A stretch of DNA of 64,000 bases from Henckelia pumila (lineage: Eukaryota; Streptophyta; Magnoliopsida; Lamiales; Gesneriaceae): contig NC_133123.1 of NCBI RefSeq assembly GCF_033568475.1, forward strand, positions 135,120,242-135,184,241, read 5' to 3'. The notes under the pieces are model-generated. The model was not told the DNA's origin and did not search any database. It worked only from the letters and a program-made list of their open reading frames with translations. This document shows, piece after piece, positions 33,601 through 44,325 of the stretch. Made by a program: the position numbers and the translations under genes. The first letter of the stretch is position 1. Each line of letters starts with the position of its first letter.

Positions 33601-35963
33601 TCGATGGATGGCTTCAGCGGTTTTGGAGTATGGTTGAGCTCTCCCATCTTGGTATTGATGAGTCTGTCGAAGGGTAGACTCCAATCCAAATACCGTGCTA
33701 CTTCTTGAACTTCCTCACTAACCTGTTCTTCATCAGTTGTACCTGTCAAACATATTTCTAATGGATCCACCGACAACTGTTCCTGCATAGAACACTCAAC
33801 CAAATCATCAGTAACATCAATTCTGAAACAGTCAGAATTGTCTGCAGGATATCGAATGCCATGAAAAACATTAAAAATTACTTTCTCATCATTCATACGC
33901 AATATCAATTCTCCCTTATGCACATCAATCAAAGCCTTTCCAGTGGCTAAAAATGGTCTACCCAAAATAAGAGGTATCTCACGATCCTCTTCCATATCAA
34001 GCACAACAAAATCTACTGGAAATATAAACTTATCAACCTTTACCAACACATCCTCTACAATTCCCCTTGGATATTTTATAGATCTATCAGCTAATTGTAG
34101 GGAAATAGTAGTTGGCTTAACTTCACCAATTCCTAGCTTTTCAAAACATGAATAAGGCATAAGATTTATACTTGCACCTAGATCACATAAAGCCTTATTA
34201 AAAAATGATTTTCCAATAGTGCATGGGATTGAAAAGCTATCGGGATCCTTAAGTTTCGGAGGGAGTTTATTTTGTAAAATGGCAGAACACTCTTCCGACA
34301 ACTTAACAGTTTCAAAATCCACAAGTTTTCTTTTGTTAGACAAAATCTCTTTTAAAAATTTTGCATAACTAGGCATTTGAGCTAAAGCATCTGCAAAGGA
34401 AATATTAATGTGAAGCTTTTTGAAAATCTCTAGGAATTTTGCAAATTGATTATCCAATTGCATTTGCTTTGCTCTCTGGGGGAAGGGAAGTTTACTCAAG
34501 TCAATCTTCTCAATAATAGATGAGTGAGAAGACTTACCTTTCTTGCCTGTAGGCGTGGAGTCTGCCTGCTTTGGTGCTTCATCCAGCTCTTTTTCCTTGA
34601 CTAGGTCACTTGCTTCTTCATCCTCAGTATTCTTTGCATCAGTATCTGCTTGCGATCTAGTTACCGCCAGAATAGCATTGACATCCTTTGGATTCCTCTC
34701 AGTATTGCTAGGCAACGATCCTGCTGGCCTAGTTGATAGCTGTGTAGCTATCTGACTCATCTGTGTCTCTAATTTCTGTAACATTGCCTCTTGATTCTGT
34801 AGACGGGTCTCAGTACCAGCTACATATTTCATCATAATTTCTTCAAAAGAGGGCTTTTTCTCTACTGGCTTCGATGTGTTAGCTGTAGGATCTGCAGCTT
34901 TCCAAGCGAAGTTTGGATGGTTTTTCCAGCCAGGATTGTAAGTGTTGCTGTATGGATTGTACTGCTGTCTCCCTTGATTTCCCATAAAGTTCGCTGCATC
35001 AACTTCAAATACTTGTTGTTCGTCAGGCTGTTGGACTTGCACTTGATTGGCTGAAGATGTCTGAATAACTGCCATCTGATGGGTAAGTGCATCGATCTTG
35101 GCATTAAGTGATGCTAGTGCATCGACTTCAAGAACTCCAGCTTTCCTCTCTTTTTTAGCATCTGGACATCCAATGTTTCTCTCAGCCATATTTCCTATAA
35201 TTTCCCATGCCTCTGCCGGTGTCTTTCTGAATAGGCTTCCGTTGGCAGCAGCATCTAACATGGAGCGAATAGATTGATCAGCCCCATTGTAAAAAGTCTG
35301 AGTCTGCTGGTTTTGAGTGAGATTATGTTGAGGACACATCCTCAACATCTTTTTGAATCGAGTCCAAGCAGCATTTAACGATTCAGCTTCCTTCTGCCTG
35401 AATGATATGATATCAGAGAACAGTTTTGCCATCTTTGTGGGCGGAAAATATTTATTCAGAAAGATCTGAACAAGTTGATCTCATGTAGTAATAGAGCCAG
35501 CAGGCAGATCATCTAGCCATTCAGCAGCTTCTCCTTGTAGAGAGAATGGGAATAACCGCAGTCGCACTCCATCAGATGATACGCCATTCACCTTGAACGT
35601 GTCGCAGATCGACAGAAAACGCTCCAGATGAGCATAAGGGTCTTCTACAGATGAACCCCCGAATCTAGCTTGCAATTGAATCAGCTGAATAGTAGAGGGC
35701 TTCAGCTCGAAATTGTTCGCCTCAACAGCGGGGCGAACTATGCTAGATCCATAACCTTCAGTTGGCGGACGGATAATATCCCATACAGTACGGTTGTCTG
35801 CCATCTCTACTTCAGATTCAGATTCTGACTCTAGTTCAAGATTGAAAGATTTCTTAGCTTTTCGGATCCTGCTAAGTGTGCGCTCGATCTCCAAATCAAG
35901 TGGTAGTAATGTCTTTGATCGAGTTTTATGCATACACAACAGAAGGTACCTGAAGATCACCAA
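30695..35963 (-). pseudogene. gag-pol: Athila gag-pol polyprotein with one nonsense codon and one frameshift
   Basis: One frame runs from Met 35963 (or 35933) with an Athila-type gag. It is broken by TGA at 35478-35480 where the family has Trp, then stays open to 32841. In this part a zinc-knuckle-free gag end is followed by a retropepsin with the DLGAS active site (about 34185) and RT blocks (PFGLCNAPATFQR). At the RT catalytic box FMDD one extra T (about 32840) shifts the frame. Translation resumes in the second frame from 32833 to 30695 with RNase H ([12 protein letters not shown]), the integrase zinc domain (about 31640-31830), the integrase core ([20 protein letters not shown]) and a C-terminal domain. 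The functions would be particle assembly, cDNA synthesis and integration. With both lesions no full product is expected. Confidence 0.92.
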
Positions 35964-36041
35964 GAAATTAAGGTCAGAATTTTAAAGAAAGTAAGTAATG
36001 TCTAATCTCAAGTGAAATAAAAATTTTGATATCAAAAACAG

Positions 36042-36059
36042 TCCCCGGCAACGGCGCCA
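36042..36059 (-). other. Primer binding site, tRNA-Asp type
   Basis: Minus-strand TGGCGCCGTTGCCGGGGA, six bases inside the 5' LTR, is complementary to the 3' end of plant tRNA-Asp(GTC), as is usual in Athila/Tat elements. Confidence 0.85.
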
Positions 36060-36065
36060 AAAACT

Positions 36066-37436
36066 TGACCGGCTTTTTCGGTATGAATAAATTCTACTGG
36101 CAAGTGAACCAGGTCAAATTATAATAAAGTGGACTAAGGTCCAGATGTCGAACCCACAGGGACTGTAAAAATATGATTACCAAAATCTATTTATCTCTAC
36201 TTAATCTAGACTAATAAATAAAGATGATTTCAGATTTTAGATAAAAATAATAAAATTGCAATAATATCAAATTAATTAGAACGCAAATTATAACGCAATT
36301 GGAAACTTTGAATTACGTAAAATTTTGGAAAAATTCGATCAAGGACACACGTAGGTACCAGACAATTCATACAACAAGCAATCGATCTAAGATATCAGAC
36401 TTAATCATAATTCACGGGAATTTTCCTAATTTGTTCGAAGGACTATTTCTAGAACAATCAAACCTATTCAAATCTTGATGAACTAATCTTTCGTAATTCT
36501 AATCAAATTTAAATGCATAATCACTGTGAAAATTCAGTTAACTCCTAAACCGCATAATGAAACCGAATTCTATTTCTAGTCAGTTTTACACTATGTTGAA
36601 AATCAAAGTGATCGAATTCGAAACCTCCTCTATCGACTTGGAATCGATTAACAAGCAAACAAATAACTGGCCAAGAAATTTGTAAGATGAAGATAAATTT
36701 GATAATCAATAAACTCAATTAAGTCTGAAAATCTCAAATAAATAAACCAAGTTTTTTACATAAACTGTCTAGCCCAATCATGTGGCCTTGATCGAAAGAA
36801 GAAACTACTCACTAATAAACATGATTCAATAATCCAAGTTTTAAAACATAAAGTAAAAAAATACTAGAATAAAAGAAAATCTGAAGAACTTTGCTCCCTA
36901 GCCGCCGCAAGATTTTCCCGTACTCCAAAAAGATCCAAAAGTCCTTAACAAAGGCATCCAAATTCTATATATATGATCGTGCCGAATAAAATTCCTTCAA
37001 AATAATATTAAATTCGAAAACTAGGTCACGGACACGCGCGCGCGCCTAAGCAGTCTCGCGCGTGCGCAGCTTAAAAGAACAGTGACTTCAAATGCCTCGC
37101 GCGCGTGCGAGGAAAAAGCTCGCGCGCGCGCGACTTCTCTCGAGATTCTCTGGAAATTTCTTCGGCGCGCGCGCGGGACATGAGCTCGCCCGCGCGCGCC
37201 TCGCCCTGGAAACCTCTGACTTTTCCTTCTGCGCACGCGCGAGACTCTTTCTCGCGCGCGCGCGGCTTGGATGCAGAGAAATCCCAACTTTTTTTTCATT
37301 TCCTACAAAATTCAACCAGGTGAATCCAAATCAAACACATAACATAAAATGCTAACAAAACTTACGAAAAACACTTAAATTCATGCAAACTAAACATGAA
37401 ATGTTATAAACTAATGCATACTAAACACACTTATCA
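36066..37436 (-). repeat. 5' LTR of the Athila-like element
   Basis: 1371 bp, same ends as 26020-27390. The right target copy CATTC is at 37437-37441. It carries the same CG-rich cluster, at 37033-37265. Confidence 0.93.
37033..37265. repeat. CG-rich self-complementary cluster in the Athila 5' LTR
   Basis: Same architecture as 26985-27220, differing by CG-unit number in two runs and a few transitions. Confidence 0.85.
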
Positions 37437-37441
37437 CATTC

Positions 37442-38304
37442 TCAAACAATTCTAATCGCTTGATTTAATCTCAATATTGCTTTAATCTTTCCAAACTAAT
37501 CTAACATAGTGTGGATTGCAACAATACTGACTGGTTGATGATCTGTATAGAACTCAAGAACAAAAGGAACAGATCTTTAATCAGTCGATCAAGCATTCTT
37601 CCAATTTCTTCTTTCTATTTCTCAAGTTTTGGAAAATCATACAATCAATTCAAAACTCTTACTGATACTCTGAATCCAAATTTCGATCAGTTACGAGCCC
37701 AAAATCATCAAAATATACTGAATGTATATACCAAATGATCAACGACTCTTGAAATTCATAATCAAAGAAACTCACTTAAGTAGAGGTCATCCAAAGATCA
37801 AATACTCTGAACGACAAAATCTGCAAAGTGAAAACAACTCACTTGCATCTCGACTTTAAGCGAGTGAAGTAAAATAAGACTCTAACAAAGAATAAGAGTC
37901 AATCAAAATCAATCGAGGTCGAATACAAAACCTCATAATTGATATCAAGAAATTCAAGAGTCATAATTCTATGATATAGTAGATCCAGTAAAATCAAAGA
38001 GAAGGCTCAACTGTAACTGATTTTCGTAATCATCTTATCAAATCTCTAAACTCGTCCCAAATAATCATGATTGATCCATAAACTTATTCAATACCCAAAA
38101 TAAAGTGGAACCTGAATTTGGGAACTCGTACTATATTTCAAGTAACACAATCAAATTCAATTCAATCTGATTTCCTTCAAACTATAATTCAGCTTTCTGA
38201 TACAAGTACTGATATCTTCTTTCATAGTCGTTTACCAAGGTTAGCACATAGCAACTACTTCAGATAAAGGTTCAACATACAGTGTATGAAACATAATAAA
38301 TTAC
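37442..38304 (-). other. Non-coding internal region after Tekay-like gag
   Basis: Directly follows the gag stop. There is no protease (D-S/T-G) or RT motif in any frame. A splice-donor-like sequence (ACAG|GTATAT, about 38378-38372) lies just before the end of the family-like part of gag. Confidence 0.6.
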
Positions 38305-39351
38305 TCAGTTATCTCTGTATGCAATGCACCCAGATTCATCAGTATGCAGGCAAATTACATAAAGTTCAAATATACCTGTAATATTATCATCTGGTGCATC
38401 TTGAACCGAAGTATCTGTAGATGCTTGTTGCCTAAGAGGTGGTTCTTCATTCAAGTTTCTCCTCGTTCCCCATGGATTAGGACATACTCTCGAAAAATGT
38501 CCCACTTGATAGCAACGATGACATTTTCCTAAAGTTCCTCGCCATTCATTGCTAGCATGTTTACCTCCACAGTGAGTACAGTATTCGCCGGCATATTCTG
38601 CTTTCTTACCTATACGAAGTTGCTTCAGTCTGCTAGAGCTAGAAGAGCTACTTCCAGACTTCTTGTACTGTTGCCTCAAATGCTGTAACCGCTTTTCACT
38701 TCCACTAACACTACCTCCTACCTCATAGCTGCTCTGTGATGACAATGGTGACTGAAAGTGCGGTTGTTCGAAATGCTGAGGCACGATTGAACTTTCTTTA
38801 TGTCTCATAAAACCGGCTTCAGCTCTTTTAGCCCTGTCAATAGCATCAGCCAATCTATTCGGTCTCCCCGCATCTATCCAAGCATAAATTTCCGGATTCA
38901 GTCCATTGATAAACAGATTCGTTTGGACTTCTTCATCCTGATTCATGTTAGGAACAAATCGGAGCAAGTTGGAGAATTTTGCAACATACCCGTCTATAGT
39001 CATATTTCCTTGTTGCAAGTTAACAAATTCTCCTGCTCTATCTTCTCTATAAGATCTCGGAAGAAATTGTTGACAAAATTCAGTCTTAAATACCTGCCAA
39101 GAAATTACTATACCTCTGTTTTCCAGACATTTCTTCGTTGCAAACCACCAGCTTCTTGCTAAATCTTGCAGTTGGTATACAACAAGCTTGATTCTTCGTT
39201 CATCAGAGTAGTCTAAAGATTCAAACAATTGATCAAGCTCTTCTAACCAACCTTCATAAGCACTGGTATATTCTGTACCTTTCAAAGTTGGCGGATTATA
39301 CGTCTGAAATCGTTCATATAGCACCTCCATCCGTGTGAGTGTAGCATCCAT
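38305..39351 (-). CDS. gag: Gag protein of the gag-only Tekay-like element
   Basis: A 348-residue uninterrupted frame. Residues about 50-160 are a retrotransposon gag domain (ARSWWFATKK; FCQQFLPRSYREDRAGEF). A basic Ser-rich linker follows, then zinc-knuckle sequence: a degenerate first knuckle (CTHCGGKHASNEW, Trp where Cys is usual) and a good second one (CHRCYQVGHFSRVC). The last family-like residues (DAPDDNITG) are where chromovirus polyproteins pass into protease. Here 23 unrelated residues follow and the frame ends, so pol was lost at the gag-protease junction. Gag would package element RNA in particles. The intact frame in an element without pol suggests it could be mobilised in trans. 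Lineage is inferred. Confidence 0.88.
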   Translation of the reverse strand: MDATLTRMEVLYERFQTYNPPTLKGTEYTSAYEGWLEELDQLFESLDYSDERRIKLVVYQLQDLARSWWFATKKCLENRGIVISWQVFKTEFCQQFLPRSYREDRAGEFVNLQQGNMTIDGYVAKFSNLLRFVPNMNQDEEVQTNLFINGLNPEIYAWIDAGRPNRLADAIDRAKRAEAGFMRHKESSIVPQHFEQPHFQSPLSSQSSYEVGGSVSGSEKRLQHLRQQYKKSGSSSSSSSRLKQLRIGKKAEYAGEYCTHCGGKHASNEWRGTLGKCHRCYQVGHFSRVCPNPWGTRRNLNEEPPLRQQASTDTSVQDAPDDNITGIFELYVICLHTDESGCIAYRDN

Positions 39352-39787
39352 CGATTCTGATAGTTTACTACAATACTGATCTGTTCAGTCGAAGGTACTG
39401 ACTTCACTTGCGGAGTACTGTTCAATTCAATCTGGGGTGCTTACATCACCCAAAGAACCTGACTTACTTTAAAATAAGATTCATAAGCAACACAGAGATT
39501 ATACTATTCAAATCATTAAAATACATATAATCTCATGCTTTATCATATAACACATGCTTACATTTCTTCATGTTATTCAAAGAAACATATTTACAAGGAA
39601 TTCAAAAATTCATGTGAATTCACATAATCAGGTAAACATGTAAGCATATAAGCATATAATTCCTTCAATCAGTAAATCATGTTCGCATACATTATCTCAA
39701 AGTAAGTAAAGCATAAATCAAGCAATACTAAAAATGCATGCGACTCGATCTACCCCGCTCAACTTCTATCTTATTCCAAGAACTTAC

Positions 39788-39799
39788 GCTCTGATACCA
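39788..39799 (-). other. Primer binding site, initiator tRNA-Met
   Basis: Minus-strand TGGTATCAGAGC, five bases inside the 5' LTR, is the standard complement of the initiator tRNA-Met 3' end. Confidence 0.9.
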
Positions 39800-39804
39800 T
39801 CTGT

Positions 39805-42800
39805 TGTGAGGACTCGGGCACTAATCTCTCAAATCATAACGATTTATACAAGATGAAATACTAAACATTTAATCCAATACATGAATTAAGATCAAGCAAT
39901 CAAAGGCCTAAAAAAAATTTTTTTTTTTTTTTTAAAAAAACAAGGCCTCGCTCGATCGGTAAAAGTTCACCGATCGAGCGAGCACAAATTCAGCAACCTT
40001 CTGCTCGCAATTCACATGGCCTCGCTCGATCGGTAAAAGTTCACCGATCGAGCGAGCACAATTCAGCAACTTTCTGCCCGAAATAAACATGGCCTCGCTC
40101 GATCGGTTAAAGTTCACCGATCGAGCGAGAATGCTCTGTGCAGAAACTAAAAATCTGTTGTTGCTGTCTAATCCTTTCCATGCCATTTCTAAACATCTAA
40201 ACAAGATATATCCATGCTAACATGAGTCTCATACAAGCTACCATGATATACCAATGCCAATAAGAATCTTAAACATACTATAAGATCCAAGTATAGATTC
40301 CAAGATAACATGATGATTCTTCTTGGCACCTATCCAAAAGAATAAGATCAAATTCATGCCATATTCCTTAAGATAATCTCAAAACTAGTGGTATATATAT
40401 ATACAAGAACATCAAGCCAATTCATAAGATGCTACAACAAGTAGAGTTCCAACTCTTCACATAAACAATCTCAAGTTTACATGTAGAACCTACAAAAAGT
40501 AACTCAACTAGATTTCAAGGTAGCAACATTATATACTTCTAGATTAAAAGCTAATCTCAAGCTTTAATACATATATCAAAACATGAAAAACTATTAAAGT
40601 CTCAACCAATGTTTTAACATCTAAACATTGGAATCCAAATCTAACATGTTTGACAAAACATATAACTTCTTCTAACACCCGAGTCTCCACTCTAATTTTT
40701 CAATCTCTCGATTCCTTGCCAAGTCCGACTCGCTTACTCTTCAACCTGATGCAATGCACACATACAAGCAAAACAACAGCCGGATAACTTCGGTGAGAAT
40801 AAATCTCAGTATGAAAGACATCTATATAAATCAAATAGAAATAACTCAATCAAGTAATTTACTATTACAATCAACAATTTTCTTATACCTTACCTATCGG
40901 ATGTCTTTCAAATAAACTCATTCAATATCATAAAGACTCGAATACGGTGGAAGGTTAAAGGATTCAAGTCTTACATAATTGATAATTTAAAAATTCATAT
41001 CGTTGGGATCCCGGGAATATAATCAGGCCATAAAATATCAAGCCTTCCACCTATGATCCCGCTCGGGGTGGTAAAATCTGATATTCTCTAGACTGTGAAC
41101 ACTATATTGAGAACCTTAGCAAAGAAATCAAGTCAGATCCCTAGCCTTTCGCATATAAGTTCACCACGTCCAATATTTTCTTTTCGATTCTGTTTTCAAG
41201 GTTTCGAAAGAATTGTGGCTCAAAGGGTTTACTCTCAACTCTATAATCAATCTACCACAACTCAACACTTCAAAATAATCTAAACCAACAATCTCAAATA
41301 AATTATCCATCATATATCTCAACAAGAAATCATGTTGAAAACAAACAACTCATATAACAATTAACTCAATCAACTAAGTCAAGTATTTCATAGAATCATA
41401 TAATATTAAGTAAAACACCTAATCATGCATGTATGTGATTTAATAAACTCGAAAACCACCACGTTTTCGAGTTATTCTACCTGTCGAATTAATGTCGAAT
41501 CATACCTTGATCTTGATCTTTATTTCTCAACCTCTTGTAACTTCTGATCACACAACAAGCTTCTTCAAAATCTGCTCAAACCTTCTTGCTATTCCAAGAG
41601 CTAGTTGTGTTGAACTTGTTGCTCATTTCAAATCAATTCTGAACTCGTCGACTCGACTTCGATACCTTCCAACTTAAATCTGAATTGAAGTGTTTACAAG
41701 TCACATATTAGCATTCAAATTTCATCTAATCTCACAAGTGTTTAAACACTTCAAAGCTTGCCAATAAAACCAACATTCAAACCGGTATCGTATCGATTAC
41801 AAATCGGCACCGAGAAGTTCTATCTACTAATTCTAACAACTTATACATCCTTCAAACATTGATATCTACTTCATATCAATATCATTTCATCACTACACAT
41901 TCAAATTCAACACTTGCACTTTTCAGAAATTCAACAAACAAAATCGACGGCGTAACGACTCGAATTCGGTAATTCCAAAAGCATAGACACCATCTTATCT
42001 ATCAACTAGTCTCATTTTCATATTCAATTCCATCCATATCACACGAAACCAATAGCCTAAAAATTCCAGAATTTTCAGAAATGTTCAATAATTGCTAAAC
42101 ATGCCCGAACGACGATTTTTTCGCAATCCGACTTAGATATGCTATCGTCGTATATACTAGAATACGTTTATACAATCAAATCTTAATTCTAACAACATCT
42201 TAAAATTCAAACATGGTAGAATTTAGCCAAACTTACGTCAAAGTGTAGCACTCGAAGCCGTGATCGCAAATATACGATCAATTTGAAATTCTACCAACCG
42301 GATCAATTTCTATCAAATTTTGGAATCAAGAAATCGGCCATGGAATTTTCTGTTCTCTTATCTCGGTTGGAAATTTGATGGAAATCTGATATTTCATGCC
42401 ATTCCATACACATCACACGTGTAATCCACTTGCACTACCAATTTTGCACTTTGGCCCCCAAGTTCTTGGCTAATGGCAAGGTGATCCTTGGAACCTTCAT
42501 TTACCTATTTTCGTTCTTGCTGCTGTTGAAGGGAACATATACACGTGAAAAGTGTAATATAAATCTTGTGTTGACAAGTCAAATCCCATTTTTGTAATTT
42601 AGCCCCTGAAATTTCGATATTTGCAATTCAGTCCCTGCTCGAGTTTCTTCTTCAAATTAAATTCTTTAATTCTCGGAACATGGAATTTAAATCTTAAATC
42701 CCATAAATATTCAATTAGAATATTTATTCTTTTAATTTAAGAATTCCGGAATTTAATTCTCAAATATCCGTAAATTCTCAAATTAAATACTTTGGGCTCG

Positions 42801-42904
42801 AAAAATAAATCTCTAATTTCCATATTCTCTAAATTGAATATTTTTCAAATACAAAATTTAAATCTCTAATTTCGTAATTAATATTCATATTTTCAGGATT
42901 TACA
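39805..42904 (-). repeat. 5' LTR of the Tekay-like element
   Basis: 3100 bp, TGTGAGGACTC...GGATTTACA on the plus strand. The right target copy AAATC is at 42905-42909. It carries the hairpin trio at 39947-40130. Confidence 0.9.
39947..40130. repeat. Three tandem hairpin units in the 5' LTR
   Basis: Same three units as at 21919-22101. In this copy the third unit keeps CGGT, so its arms pair better than in the 3' LTR. The trio lies about 140-325 bp from the 3' edge of the LTR. Confidence 0.9.
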
Positions 42905-43458
42905 AAATCACCATTAAATGTGATAATTGGCATTTTGATTATGTTTTTGAGAATGATGTGCATTAGTGCGCACCCATCATATTATGTTTTTCAGATAAAT
43001 ATTTTTCAGAAGAACGCTGACTTTGATTTGAAATTTGATTTTTAGCCATTGTTAAATCGAATCATCATATTAAATTTTTTTGCAATTGATTGAGTTATCT
43101 CAACTGCCTAACTCGTGGTTTAAAAATCATAAATATTTATCTGACTAACGTGGTTTGGTAGTTCAAAAGTTTATTCCGTATGAACCGAAAAACAGATGTT
43201 GTGGGTTCATGCACTTGTCCAGGGCCCCCAATTTATTTTTAGTTTTTTTTAAAAAAAATCACACATACCAAATACATGAAATTAGCATCTTTGAATTTGG
43301 TTGTTAAAGCAGAAAATTTATCTGATTATGCAATACAATCGAGAGATGTTAGATTGTTGAAAATCATTGAATATTATCTGGGAATCACAACCAGTTAAGA
43401 AAAATTGAATTGTTTGATGATCATCTGCATGAAGAAATACATATTGGAAGATGGCAAA

Positions 43459-43618
43459 AACTTCTATGAGACGGTCTCAAGGGTCATATTTATGAGACGA
43501 ATCTTTTATATCGGTTATCCATTAAAAAAATATTACAATTTATGTCAAAAGTATTACTTATTATTATAAATATGGGTACAATTGACTCGTCTCACGGATG
43601 AGACCGTCTCACAAGAAT
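43459..43618. mobile_element. MITE-like element with GAGACGGTCTC ends
   Basis: Starts ACTTCTATGAGACGGTCTCA and ends TGAGACCGTCTCACAAGAAT. The terminal motif is itself palindromic, and a second inner pair (GAGACGAAT...ACTCGTCTC) is also inverted. No target duplication was identified. A diverged relative may lie at about 50525-50745. Confidence 0.55.
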
Positions 43619-43857
43619 GTTACTCTTGGAAAATATCTCAAATGATAAATAATTGATAACTTTACTTCAAAAAATACAAGAATATTAGAATAGTTCATTT
43701 TAAATAATATTAATTGTTAAATAAAATATTTTGTGAAATTATGTAAAACGTTCTTTCTTATGCATATTTTGGTTTATTTTGATTACGAAAATTAATTAGT
43801 TGTTTAAATTTATATTCGACTTTTCAGATTAATGCAAAATGACTTATATTTTTAAGT

Positions 43858-43956
43858 AGTGTTTGCAACCTCTAAATATAAGTGATTATAGATTTTCACT
43901 TCGCAAATTTGTTAAAAAAATTCCATAATCATTTATTTTTAGAGGTTACAAACACT
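43858..43956. mobile_element. Short inverted-repeat element (99 bp)
   Basis: Arms AGTGTTTGCAACCTCTAAA and TTTAGAGGTTACAAACACT are inverted copies and extend into a further AGTGATTAT/ATAATCATT pairing. It could be a hAT-type MITE, but no 8-bp duplication was found. Confidence 0.5.
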
Positions 43957-44263
43957 GTTTTAACATTGCTCGAAATTTCATTTAACTCAGACCGCCCATA
44001 TTCCCAAATAATAAAAATGATGGCTATCCATACATACATACATACATATATTTATATATTGTGCGTGTAAGTTTTGACAGTGCTCAAATAGTTGACCACA
44101 ATGAGTTAAATGAAATCATAAAAAAAATATTTAAATGATATTGCCACTCCTCTAAAAAAAAAATTACGTGTGATACTGGCATACTGCCACTCCTTTACTG
44201 TTATATCTGTTTTTATAAAACATATGTCTCGCACCAAATATACAATAACCCACAATCATAATA

Positions 44264-44267
<4 letters not shown>

Positions 44268-44325
<58 letters not shown>
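44268..44325. repeat. (TA)n microsatellite
   Basis: About 28 uninterrupted TA units. An open frame crossing it (Tyr/Ile repeats) is an artefact of the repeat. Confidence 0.95.

Larger units (their letters stand above)
26020..37436 (-). mobile_element. Athila-like Ty3 retrotransposon, full length but mutated
   Basis: LTRs 26020-27390 and 36066-37436 are each 1371 bp, and the target duplication CATTC is perfect (26015-26019 and 37437-37441). In minus-strand order: 5' LTR, tRNA-Asp primer site, gag, protease, RT/RNase H, integrase, a spacer with a CG-rich cluster, an extra ORF3, a polypurine tract and the 3' LTR. I count about 22 substitutions and two CG-run indels between the LTRs, near 98.4 per cent identity, so insertion is recent. 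A nonsense codon in gag and a frameshift in RT make it defective. Confidence 0.93.
21777..42904 (-). mobile_element. Tekay-like Ty3 retrotransposon, gag-only, containing a nested Athila-like element
   Basis: Two near-identical LTRs (21777-24874 and 39805-42904, about 3.1 kb each) are flanked by AAATC at 21772-21776 and 42905-42909, a perfect duplication. Orientation is minus: the primer binding site is next to the right LTR and the polypurine tract next to the left one. After removing the inner element (26020-37436) and one CATTC, the internal region is only about 3.5 kb and encodes gag alone. There is no protease, RT, RNase H or integrase, so it must depend on another element. The long LTRs, initiator-Met primer site and gag type suggest the Tekay/Del branch of chromoviruses. 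Confidence 0.9.

Noticed and set aside
36042-36059. tRNA-like match (tRNA-Asp 3' end) and initiator-Met match at 39788-39799
   Set aside because: Only the 12-18 bases of primer binding sites are present, not tRNA genes.
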